Source: Pictodentalium vernedei
Taxonomy: Eukaryota > Mollusca > Scaphopoda > Dentaliida > Dentaliidae
NCBI GenBank assembly: GCA_031216915.1
Contig: CM062297.1
Location: 531,858,971-531,922,970, forward strand
Reading direction: 5' to 3'
Length of the DNA stretch: 64,000 nucleotides
The notes under the pieces are model-generated. The model did no database searches. It saw only the letters and a list, made by a program, of their open reading frames with translations, and was not told where the DNA came from. Below, piece after piece: positions 34,455 to 44,919 of the stretch (positions are counted from its first letter, which is position 1; each line of letters opens with the position of its first letter). A program made the translations under genes and the position numbers.

Positions 34455-36000
34455 GTGTGTATACTTAATTTTTTCCATCGTATGTAATGAAGAACATTAA
34501 CCTCTGCATAGATAGCTATGTATTTTTTTTTTGCTGATATTGGTATCAACTTTGGTACTCAGAGGTTAGTTTGTTTTGAAAGTAACATGAGGTGTAATTC
34601 AGTTGTCTCTTGTCACACCATCATTGGGGTTTACCACTTTTCATTTTTGTTTGCTGGATATTTCTGTTTATACTGAATTAACAAGATCAGTTACTTTACA
34701 CACTCTTCAATTTGCCCTTGACCAAAAAAAAACATAAAGGAAACATCACTGTTTAAATAATGTTCTGTTTATTCCTGATGATAACTTCAAGAAATTGTCA
34801 CTGATAGGCCTAAAAAAGTTAAAAAAAAAATTTTCTCAGGCCTTCACACATGGTCTTTTGGGCTGCCACGCGCTCTCTTTTTATAACCAATACAAATTTA
34901 AAAAAATATAAATTAAATGGTTTATGTCTGATATTTTACCCAGGTTAATAAAATTGACAAAATTTGTCCCTTGAGTGCAACAATGTTTTGCAATGCTCAG
35001 TATTGATACCTGAGCTTTTCCACATTGAGAAGGGGTAGTTTGAACCACTGACTGCAGGGCCATTCACTAGGGGCCCCCATACCAACCTAGGTTAAATCCA
35101 GTTTCAGAGCCGAACCACCCATCACCATTTTACCCTGTCATGTATAGGCCATGGCCAAGTCAGATACCTCAGCCAAGTGGTAGGCCATATTCACTAACAT
35201 CTTTCCGTCAGTGCTTCGAGAAGACATGATTTTTTGTTAACGACTACTGCATGTAGAATGGGTCAAGCTTAACCTTTAAATTAATATCAGGCTCTAGCGC
35301 AGGAACCACAATAATAGCATGCGATTGTGCAATCACCATCCCAATTGTTAGTGTTTTATGCATGGTGGGACCGCTGCGTTCATAAGCCCCTGTAACCATC
35401 ACATCACTGAGAGCCTCTGGGTGCCAAGAGCAATCATTTGTGATAATGAACTCACCCTCAATGATGAAAGGCATCCAAGATGAAAGTTTTCTGGAATTTA
35501 ATGGAATTCCAGAATTTCCAGGTCCATTTTTTGTGTTCCAAATTTTACTTTTTTATGCAACCAAAAGTCTGCTTTTTTCTGGTAATCAACTTTTCCGTTC
35601 CGTTCCGTAGTAGTTCCATTTTTCATATTTTAGCAATTGCTGGATGTCAAAACAAGTTTGTGTACTAAATGCTAATTGGACAGTCATATTCAAGTTTGAA
35701 AATTCAACCAGTGGAATTTCTTGTTTCTTGAGGGTATCCGGTGTTCAATGACCACCAAACTTTCATCATGCTGGAAAAGTGAAGTGTATTTGGTGTGCAG
35801 TTTACAGTGCAAACAAAACTGACTATGGAAATGATGGCAAAAGAAGCATTAAAACAATGCGGAAATGGAAGTACATGTCAGAAAACATTCTGACATAAAT
35901 TCAAATCAATCACTGCCATCAACATATTTTAGTTCCAGGTAAATAAATGTGTGAATCAATCTCGGATCATCTACAACACTAGAGCGGACCCTGGCCTGTG
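34455..36000 (+). other. intron sequence with a second inverted MITE relative
   Basis: 34840-35010 matches the reverse complement of 51455-51625 (TTTCTCAGGC, GGTTTATGTCTGATATTTTACCC, TTGTCCCTTGAGTGCAA). The rest, including an open minus-strand frame at 35244-35474, shows no recognisable protein or RNA. Confidence 0.5.
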
Positions 36001-36258
36001 TTAGTTGTCTTCCCTCACCTCTTGTAACTCTACCAGCAGCTTTTCATGTTTCATTCTACTTGCCATGGCCCCTTCCCCCAGCACCCAACCTCTTTGGTCT
36101 TTAATCCAATTCTGCTGGCTCTCCTGGTTGAAGGGTTTGTTCTCTGGTCTGAGAGTCACCCTCTCTGGTTGCACTGTTGGTGCTGGAATCTCTGACAGGA
36201 TATTCTCTGATTTTTTATGCTTGTCAGTGGGTATAGTGCAGGGGCAGACATGTCCATA
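36001..36258 (-). pseudogene. possible antisense coding fragment of unknown function
   Basis: The minus strand is open from 36258 to a stop at 36001-36003. It encodes a protein-like, charged sequence including NWIKDQRGWVLGEGAMASRM and KHEKLLVELQEVRED, predicted helical at its end. A good splice donor pattern (CAAGAG|GTGAGG) sits at 36019/36018, so an exon ending there is possible. No acceptor is convincing and no family is recognised. It may be a relic of an unknown element. Confidence 0.3.
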
Positions 36259-36988
36259 TTAGCAATGCTTAGCTGTGGTCAGGACTGCAATTAAAAAATC
36301 AAATCAAAAACTGCCCACCCAAATGCAATTTTACCTAAAATGGCCAGAGAAACAGAAGATGTACTTGTGGGGCCTTAACCCTTTGAACCCTGAAGGTATC
36401 TTCCGTTCTAGTTCAGTGTAATCAGTTGGAAGAGTCTATATTCGTTACTTGGGGGGAAGACCAATCAGTATTTTCTTCACAAAGCCTTGATTGGTCCACC
36501 ATACAAATTCACTTTATGAATTCAGGTCGCATCAAGATCATGGGCTGGAAAACTGGCCTTTCGTGTTTAAACGGTTAAAAACATTATATTTTTATACTGT
36601 ACCAATGACCCAGACATAGCTGGTGCTAACTCTTAAAATATAGGGCCAAACACAAATTTTGCCCCCCAATCCCCAAAATTTGCATCTAAAACTAAAGAAA
36701 ACATGTCCTGAAAGGCCCTCCACACTTCGCCCCTACTGCGCATGCGCAGTGTCAAGGACGTTCCGAAATTGGCGCCATTAATCATTCTAAGTTTGGCCCT
36801 TCATCAGTTAACATCTGACTGATCTTTGTGCTTATAAATCTCAGTTTAAATGATGCCAGACACATAAATATTAGTGAAATGGTGATTCTAAGGAGGATAG
36901 AGAAGGAGGAGAGGAAAAGAATGTGTGACAGAATATTATCAGGGCTGTAACTTAAAATTTTTTAATGAAATTATGTTAAGTTACCTAT

Positions 36989-37190
36989 ATTTTTATACTG
37001 TACCAATGACCCAGACATAGCTGGTGCTAACTCTTAAAATATAGGGCCAAACACAAATTTTGCCCCCCAATCCCCAAAATTTGCATCTAAAACTAAAGAA
37101 AACATGTCCTGAAAGGCCCTCCACACCTCGCCCCCACTGCGCATGCGCAGTGTCAAGGACGTTCCGAAATTGGCGCCATTTATCATTCTA
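36989..37190. repeat. left inverted terminal repeat of element F
   Basis: About 200 bp, inverted relative to 43758-43985. It contains GGCCAAACACAAATTTTGCC, the palindrome ACTGCGCATGCGCAGT (37136-37151) and GGCGCCATTTATCATTCTA. The 35-base tip (36989-37023) is exactly complementary to ICR 43595-43629. The equivalent of E is 36588-36789. Confidence 0.88.
37136..37151. promoter_or_regulatory. NRF-1-like palindrome in the inverted repeat
   Basis: GCGCATGCGC within a 16-base perfect palindrome matches the YGCGCAYGCGCR consensus of NRF-1/ewg-type factors. Identical sites lie at 36735, 43797, 50307, 60160 and 9679, while copy D has lost it. Binding is an inference. Confidence 0.4.
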
Positions 37191-37633
37191 AGTTTGGCCC
37201 TTCATCAGTTAACATCTGACTGATCTTTGTGCTTTTAAATCTCAGTTTAAATGATGCCAGACACATAAATATTAGTGAAATGGTGATTCTAAGGAGGATA
37301 GAAAAGGAGGAGAGGAAAAGAATGTGTGACAGAATATTATCAGGGCTGTAACTTAAAATTTTTTAATGAAATTATGTTAAGTTACCTATTTTCAAGGCAG
37401 CAGCCATTTTGTTGTCATTCTGATTATTTAGTTACACTGTTTTTTCAAGTGTTTTTCCTCTCTCCCTGTCCTTTAAGTTCCCCCTTGCTATTCTCCCATG
37501 CTTTTGGCATAGTTTCTGTAATTATTATTACTAAAATTTCTTGGGAGTTTTAGCTTAATAACACAATGAATTCTGTTCTTTCCCCATGTTTACGTCTTCA
37601 CCTACGGGTGGTTAGGCGTTGTGTTCTGCATCT

Positions 37634-37689
37634 ACCATCTGATGTTCTGCAGTTTCTTCCCTGGAAGTCTCTGTTTTGCATCAGATGGT
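37634..37689 (+). other. conserved 5' leader hairpin of DIRS-like elements
   Basis: Arms ACCATCTGATG (37634-37644) and CATCAGATGGT (37679-37689) form an 11-bp stem. Copy D at the same place has ATCCGATGTA/TACATCGGAT, so the central T-A pair is replaced by C-G. This suggests an RNA structure, though one covarying pair is thin evidence. Confidence 0.45.
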
Positions 37690-38328
37690 GTATTTTTGGT
37701 AACTGATTTCGGGCCTGGGTGCCTGGAGTCTTATTTTAGTGTTTTTACACTCATTGTTTACATTTACAACAGCCCTCTGTGTGAGGGGGGGATTTCTAAA
37801 TAATAATATCTTTATGTTATTTTAATCATAACTAGATACATTATTATTGTTCGTAAGTGTTGAATAAATTGTTTAAAATATTTTTAAAATTTTTGTCCAC
37901 ACTTAGGCTTGGGATCCATTGGGGCTCAACGTTACTTTTCAGAAACTTGGGCTGTTCTGAAAAAATATTTTTTCAAAATATTTTGATTTCAATTATTTTT
38001 TCTATATTAATGGATCATATTATTATTATGTATTTTGATTGCCAGGGGTTAGTGCGAGTACCAGGACTTGTTTTCTTTTCACATTGAAAGGATATTGATC
38101 AATTGTTTTAAGAGGAAGTCTTCCTCTGACCTTATTATCATTCTATATGTGGTCAGTGTACTCGCATTAACTCCTGTTCTGTATCGTATGATTTCGATGA
38201 CAATATGGGAAGCGTATGTCACGGTATGTTGTTGGGGATTTGGACACTCCGGTCCTTTCCCCGCAGGGTCACTCTACTTTATCAATTTCTATTTCAGACA
38301 ATCAAGATTAGGGTGATGTATCTGTGAT

Positions 38329-40650
38329 GTCTTCCAACAGTGTGCCTCCGTCGTCACAATTAATGAAGGGCTAGCGGAAAAGTGCTCATGTAATACGCCA
38401 ATTGCCTAAGAGGACCCTAGTAGGTTCGACGGCCTTTGACGTCTGCTAGCTCGCCCGGTGTAGCGTCCATTCACCGAATGGTTCGGCAGCCGGGTTCGTC
38501 CGTTGCGGTCTAGAAGGAATTTTGGGGTGATGCGAGCACTATAAAATTAACTTAATGCACACCCAGTGACGGCGGATCGGAGGGAGAACGGAGGAAGCCT
38601 TTTAGTCCGGTTCATAGCTCGTTCCGGTCCATCCGGACGGCAAGCGAGAGAGGCCCCTCTCTCGTTCAACAACATCTGGCCCCAGATGTTGTGGTACAAA
38701 TGTGTCGTTAGCGGAGCATACGTCCGTCGCTCGGGACGCTCCGTTGTATAGGCAGTCCGCTGAGACTGCTAAGGCTTCCTCTTCTCGTCAGCGCACACGA
38801 CCGCACCTTGGCTGCGTGACCGCCGATATATTACCAGCTTCGCCGATCAAGGATTCTTCGGCGACCAGGTCACACCATCCGGCAGCCAGGGATTCGAGAC
38901 CGATGGACTCCGGACGTTCGCATAGGAAGTATGCGGGAGCCATCTGATGCGGAGCTGCCCTCGGCGAAGCACCGATAGACTGCGCCTCCGCGGGTCTCGA
39001 CGCCGGACATTCTTGTGCACATAGCACAGCTTATCGCAGCATCCCAGCAGCCGACAGAAACGGTGTCGGATCGAGAATTATCCGACAGCGCTGGGTCGGT
39101 AGCCAGGGACTCGAGGCCTGCAGACTCCGGACGTTCGCATAGGAAGTGTGCGGGAGTCAACGTACACGGAGCTTCCAGCGGCAATGCATCGTAAGTCCGC
39201 TACTGCACAGGCCTCGGGAACGGACGTGCTTTCCTTAATAGCACAGTTTATCGCAGCATCCCAGCATCAACTGAATCTGTCGCATATATTTTATCCGACG
39301 ATGCTGGGTCGGGACGCTCCGCGGAAGCGGGTACGGACGTCCGAAAGTTTCATCCGGTCCGACGGGATACCGAAAGGGATTCGGTGGATTTCAAGCTTTC
39401 CCTTTCGGAACAACATATGCTGCGATGCCGGATAAGAAACTGATAGCGTCGGTGGACTTAGAAATTTTTGGTTCGGTTCAGGGACATCGTCCCTCAGTTC
39501 CGACATAGTCCAATAATGTCACACAAACTTTCGAATTATTGAACGACGCTATATATATTATTATTTTATGCTTGCTATCCAAGCATTTCTGGTCTCTTGT
39601 TCGAAGAGTTATGGAGATGTCTTTCAAAAGTGTGCCTCTGTCGTCATAGTTAATGAAGAGTTAGCGGCAATAAGTGCTCATGGAATATGTCTATCGCTTA
39701 CGGAGTGACATTCGCTAGCTCACCCGGTGTAGCGTACATTCATCGAATGGTTCGGCTGCCGGGTTCGTCCGTTGCGGTCTAGGAAGGAGATTTGGGTGAT
39801 GCGAGCACTTTAATTACTTTAGTACTCACCCAGTGACGGCAGATTGAGGACAGATCGGAGGAAGCCAACAACATAGGGGACCGCATGTTGTGGTTCAGAT
39901 ATTTTACATTTGGAGCATATGTCCGTTGCTCGGGACGCTCCGTTATATTGACAGTCCGAGAGACTGTCTTTAATGCTTCCTCATCCTCACAGCAGGGCAC
40001 ACGACCGCACATTGGCTACGTGACCTCGAGTATCCGATCAGTTTCGGCATTCAGTGATTCCACAGCGAATAGGTCGCACCATCCGGTAGCCAAGGGACAC
40101 GAGGCCTATACACTCCGTTCGCTCGCATATTGGAAGTATGCACGGGGTAACGATCTCGGAGCTTCCTGCGGCAATGCATCGTAAGACCGCTGCTCCTCAG
40201 GCCTCAGTGACGGACGTGCTATCCGAGTTAGCACAGTTGTTTCGCAGCATCCCAGCAATTGACGGTTTCTCGGTCGAATCAGGAATTATCCGACGGCGCT
40301 GGGTCGGTGCGGTCCGCGGTTGCATCAAGCTACGGACGACCGAACGCTTTATAGGGTCCGACAGGATGGCGAAAGGGATTCGAAAGATTTCGAGTTTTCC
40401 CTTTAGTAGTATCGGAAGATGCCTTTCATATCTTCTGGCATTTCTTCCAGTGATTATTTTTCGGACTTCATTGCTGCGATCTTGGATAAGAGACTTACAG
40501 CGTCATTGGACTCGGATTTTTCGATCGGTACAGGGACTTTGTCCCTGACTTACCGACGCAGTCCAATATTGTCATTACAACATGTGTTTTATTTTTCGAC
40601 GCTATATATTATATATATATATATACAAGCCTGCTACTAAGCATGATAGT
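38329..40650 (+). pseudogene. two tandem Gag modules of element F
   Basis: Units start at about 38329 and 39611 with GATGTCTT..AAGTGTGCCTC and TAGCGG..AAGTGCTCATG. The first has GAGCACTATAAAA (38534-38546) and frames with RQRTRPHLGCVTADILPASP and TDVLSLIAQFIAASQHQ. The second has GAGCACTTTAA and frames 39885-40184 and 40138-40548 with RPHIGYVTSSI and TDVLSELAQLF. The first module carries an extra ~225-bp internal duplication shared with G but not E. Frames are short and interrupted. Confidence 0.6.
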
Positions 40651-41560
40651 TTAGTTTCTTGTCCGCGTGGCTCATTTCTGCCATTTTATCTTTCTTACAT
40701 ATAATTTATTTTGGCAGAGCAGGGCATACCGAGAGTTCATATGCGTCTAGACGGTGTGATTAAAGACTGCATATATTCTTTTTCGCCGTTTATGTCTTTT
40801 CCAATTTCAATGTTGGGAACGACATTATGTATAGTAGACTTAACTTAGACGCTTTATTATACGTAATCCGCCTTACTGAGGCGTTATCATTACGTCTTCA
40901 AGAAAAGATTTACGGGATATTATTCTCAATGTAATTTCTTTTGAGGGCAGTAGTTTGTTCACGTATAACTCCGCCCTTCAGTGGCTGATTGGAGTTTAGA
41001 CGTGATGCAGCCCTAGCTACATCCACGCGTGGATAGTAGGTTAAGAACTCTCTCAGAGTCGCTTCGTTCTCGGAGGAGCTTCTCTTCGACGGCAACTTTC
41101 CGGCAATCCATGAATTGCTTGATTTATACATTCTCTTGTCTATCTAGTGTTACAAGAGATTCAGACTGGGGCAAACATTCGGTGGTTGACTCAGAGAGTG
41201 CCGCCGCAGTTGCCGGACCCTAGTGTGGCTGTTATGACGGTTGCCAGTCAAACAGATTGGGATATATACTGATCCCTACGGATTCGAAGTGCCAGGGTCT
41301 TTGGGTTCCGCAGTCTTTTAGCTATCAGTTTAACTTCCGCGGAATAATGTTTTTTAGGCTTGCTTTATGTCATTGCATGAACATTATTCAGAAACGCATG
41401 CCCAAATTCCTGTCCTTTAATTCGACAGTAGTGGCGTATCTCCGGAACCAGGAAGGCACTCTTTCGTTTCCGTTATTCAATTTAATGGAAAGAATCCGTC
41501 TGTTGGTTATAGTACACCAAGTTCATTTTTGGTCCGTCATATTCTGGGTCGTCTGATTGT
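40650..41560 (+). pseudogene. Gag tail, RT deletion point and RNase H remnant of element F
   Basis: Gag-like text ends near 41120. After a jump from about 41120 to 41145 it reads RDSDWGK and RNase H-like text, where the box is MTVASQ (Asp to Val) and the later box LSFNSTVVAYL (Asp to Phe). A one-base loss near 41265 also shifts the frame relative to E. Compared with copy C, roughly 1.3 kb including the whole RT are missing. Confidence 0.62.
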
Positions 41561-41929
41561 TTTATCGCACTCCCGTTCTCTTACGGGTCGCTTGTTGCTG
41601 TCAGAATGGACTCTCAACAAACAAGTATTTAATCAGATTTGCTATCTATGGGAGCGCCCAATGATGTTTTATTTATGACACAGCTTGCTAATCAATTGCA
41701 GACGTATGTGTTGACTTGTCCAGATCTCTGAGCTAATACTGTTAACGCTCTATTGATCTATAGGACGGAATGATAGGATACGCGTATCCTCCGGCGCTGT
41801 TGTTTTAGCAGGTATTGCTAAGATAAACAACCACAATACATTTCTGTTGATAGCATCTCTATCTTCACAGAGATCATGAGTAATTTACTCTCTTGTCTAC
41901 TGTGGATCTTAACGTGAAATCTTCCTCTA

Positions 41930-43030
41930 TGTGAGGATCTTTTTTCACTGGGTAAATCGTGTCCTCTTTATCACAACCAGCAAGGTCGCAACCTTCATGT
42001 ATTCCGTTGTGTGGTCCGTATTGCATTGTAAGCACTGTACTGGACGAGCTTTGGACGCGATTTCTTACTATAGGAGATCCTCTTCTTCGCTATTCTATGC
42101 GACTAAAGTGGAGGCTCTTCCGTCGTGGTGTAGGGATCATTATGTTCATATGGTTGATCCCTCCATACTACGCATTGCTAGTTTTTAGTATACTTGTTTC
42201 ACAAGATCTACTGCAGCCTGTTGTTATTTAGGTTATAGGTTTATGTTACCTCATACCTATGTACTCTACGATAGTTTACAATTGAGTCTTTTGTCTCTTT
42301 ATCTAAGTCAGTTAGTAACTTTTTGATAAATAGACTTAGAATCTTTAGATTAAATTCCTATACGGATTTTAACTTCGGTTCTTATTTAGCTAAGTAATCA
42401 TTTGAGCCTCTGGAAACAGTAGTTTTCAAATTCTGACCTTTTAGACAGTAATTCTGTTGGTTTCTCTTTTACTGTAGAGTCAGTGAGTTTCATGCACTAT
42501 CGATGGATGATTTTCACTTTCATAGTTTCGGAATCAATACTTCCGTTACTATTTAGGTTGGATTGTTGCATAAGAGTTAGGCTCCTATTATCCGGAACCT
42601 ATTATTTTAAGGTCCTTCCGTCTTCGTATGGGCATAGGCCTTTACTCTTTCCGGGTACAGTTTATGTATTTATAAACAGATATCTGTTTATTACAAGGGC
42701 GTAAGCTTCTTCTGTCTTTGATGTCTAGTAGAAGGACGTTACGCTCCATTTTATTGTTAATGGATTCTATTAACTAGCGTACTGCTTATGGTATATCATT
42801 GGCTTAGCAGTTGTGCTTAAGATTTCGGCTCATGAAGTAAGAGTTCTTCTACTTCTTGGGCTTACATTAATAGTGTTGCTATTATAGATTTTTGAAGGCT
42901 GCTCATTGCGCTCAGCCATCCATTCATGAATTTTATCTCAGAAATATCGAGTCCATTTCTGGAGGCCTCTATTGTTAGGTCTATTATCTACTGCTCAGAA
43001 TGTCATTCACTTAACAGTTGCTACTATAGC
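41930..43030 (+). pseudogene. tyrosine recombinase of element F, decayed
   Basis: The N-terminal part reads SSSLFYATKVEALPSWCRDH and DPSILRIASF. The middle at about 42480-42720 corresponds to the HALS.D...FLAKN region in broken frames. The C-terminal remnant at about 42860-42965 reads IHEFYLRNIES with the presumed Tyr. Many stops. The copy could not make recombinase. Confidence 0.6.
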
Positions 43031-43594
43031 TAGGTAGGCTGTCTGTTTCGGCAGTGTCTCCGTTCGGCTGCCCTCTTCGCTCTGGGCTATTTGACCCAGG
43101 GCAAGAAAAAGGGGGGGGGGAGGGTGTTCCCTTGGGTCACCTGTTTTTACTATGAAAACAAGGGGATACCTCCTCCGGAGTTAGTAATTCTGAGCTGTTA
43201 TTGGGATGGTTGTTTAGTGAGAAGTTTAAGTTTATAAAATTCATTCAAGTCTTAGTTTTTAAAGTATAGCTTTTGAATATTGCATATGTCAACGGACATG
43301 ATTATGCAATTCTCACACACTTTTAGGAGTATAAGAGTCTCTATTCTCTAGACTTACTTTATTATTGGCTTACTTTAAAAATTATTAGTATAAGGATTAT
43401 TGGATATTAATAGAGTACATGGATGTATGAAGCTCAATTTTTGGAAGGTGTTGTATCTTTCTAATTTATCATAAATAAGAAAGATACATGTAAGGCCTAT
43501 TACTTCTTTTCCCTACAGGGGATGACTCTATTTTATTTTATTGAGCGTATTCCATTTTGCTCTATGTCCTTGGCCCTCCAGCCATTTTACTATT

Positions 43595-43985
43595 CAGCTA
43601 TGTCTGGGTCATTGGTACAGTATAAAAATGTTAAAAAATTTATAGTAATTTATATATTTTTTATACTTACCAATGACCCAGACGGGGATGGCCCTCCCAG
43701 GAGTTGGGAACTCTTGCCTCCCCGCTGAGTACATAGCGCTTACCAGGCACTGGTTATTAGAATGATAAATGGCGCCAATTTCGGAACGTCCTTGACACTG
43801 CGCATGCGCAGTGGGGGCGAGGTGTGGAGGGCCTTTCAGGACATGTTTTCTTTAGTTTTAGATGCAAATTTTGGGGATTGGGGGGCAAAATTTGTGTTTG
43901 GCCCTATATTTTAAGAGTTAGCACCAGCTATGTCTGGGTCATTGGTAAGTATAAAAAATATATAAATTACTATAAATTTTTTAAC
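43595..43985. repeat. ICR and right inverted repeat of element F
   Basis: ICR bases 43595-43629 equal the reverse complement of the first 35 bases of F (36989-37023). ICR bases 43630-43683 equal the reverse complement of the last 54 bases (43932-43985). The right inverted repeat proper is 43758-43985. A G run with surrounding CCTTGGGTCACC near 43105-43140 precedes the 3' untranslated region. Confidence 0.9.
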
Positions 43986-44919
43986 TTTCAAGGCAGCAGC
44001 CATTTTGTTGTCATTCTGATTATTTAGTTACACTGTTTTTTTAAGTGTTTTCCTCTCTCCCTGTCCTTTAAGTTCCCCCTTGCTATTCTCCCATGCTTTT
44101 GGCATAGTTTCTGTAATTATTATTACTAAAATTTCTTGGGAGTTTTAGCTGAATAACAGAATGAATTCTGTTCTTTCCCCATGTTTACGTATTCACCTAC
44201 GGGTGGTTAGGCGTTGTGTTCTGCATCTACCATCTGATGTTCTGCAGTTTCTTCCCTGGAAGTCTCTGTTTTGCATCAGATAGTGTATTTTTGGTAACTG
44301 ATTTCGGGCCTGGGTGCCTGGAGTCTTATTTTAGTGTTTTTACATTCATTGTTTACATTTACAACAGCCCTCTGTGTGAGGGGGGGATTTCTAAGAATAA
44401 TATCTTTATGTTATTTTAATCATAACTAGATACATTATTATTGTTCGTAAGTGTTGAATAAATTGTTTAAAATATCTTTAAAATTTTTGTCCACACTTAG
44501 GCTTGGGATCCATTGGGGCTCAACGTTACTTTTCAGAAACTTGGGCTGTTCTGAAAAAATATTTTTTCAAAATATTTTGATTTCAATTATTTTTTCTATA
44601 TTAATGGATCATATTATTATTATGTATTTTGATTGCCAGGGGTTAGTGCGAGTACCAGGACTTGTTTTCTTTTCACATTGAAAGGATATTGATCAATTGT
44701 TTTAAGAGGAAGTCTTCCTCTGACTTTATTATCATTCTATATGTGGTCAGTGTACTCGCATTAACTCCTGTTCTGTATCGTATGATTTCGATGACAATAT
44801 GGGAAGCGTATGTCACGGTATGTTGTTGGGGATTTGGACACTCCGGTCCTTTCCCCGCAGGGTCACTCTACTTTATCAATTTCTATTTCAGACGATCAAG
44901 ATTAGGGTGATGTATCTGT

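Larger units (their letters stand above)
36989..43985 (+). mobile_element. DIRS-like element F (inner), full length 6,997 bp
   Basis: F sits at base 401/402 of element E. The pre-insertion site ACCTATTTTCAAGG is visible in F itself at 37384-37397; in E the same site reads ACCTAT, then F, then TTTCAAGG. Left inverted repeat 36989-37190, 5' leader to about 38328, two Gag modules, RNase H remnant, decayed YR, ICR 43595-43683, right inverted repeat 43758-43985. RT is deleted between about 41100 and 41145. It is non-autonomous. Confidence 0.88.

Noticed and set aside
35244-35474. Minus-strand open frame of 76 codons starting MPFIIEGEF
   Set aside because: No recognisable domain, no convincing splice sites and no neighbours supporting a gene; kept only as a note.
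36588-36988. Simple 401-bp tandem duplication of the element's left end
   Set aside because: Private substitutions pair this block with the far right inverted repeat (50194-50495), and the sequence resumes at base 402 after F. Nesting explains both.
40604-40627. (TA)n run as a possible promoter
   Set aside because: Simple microsatellite of varying length in F, E and G (40604, 47104, 63628) with no fixed spacing to other signals.
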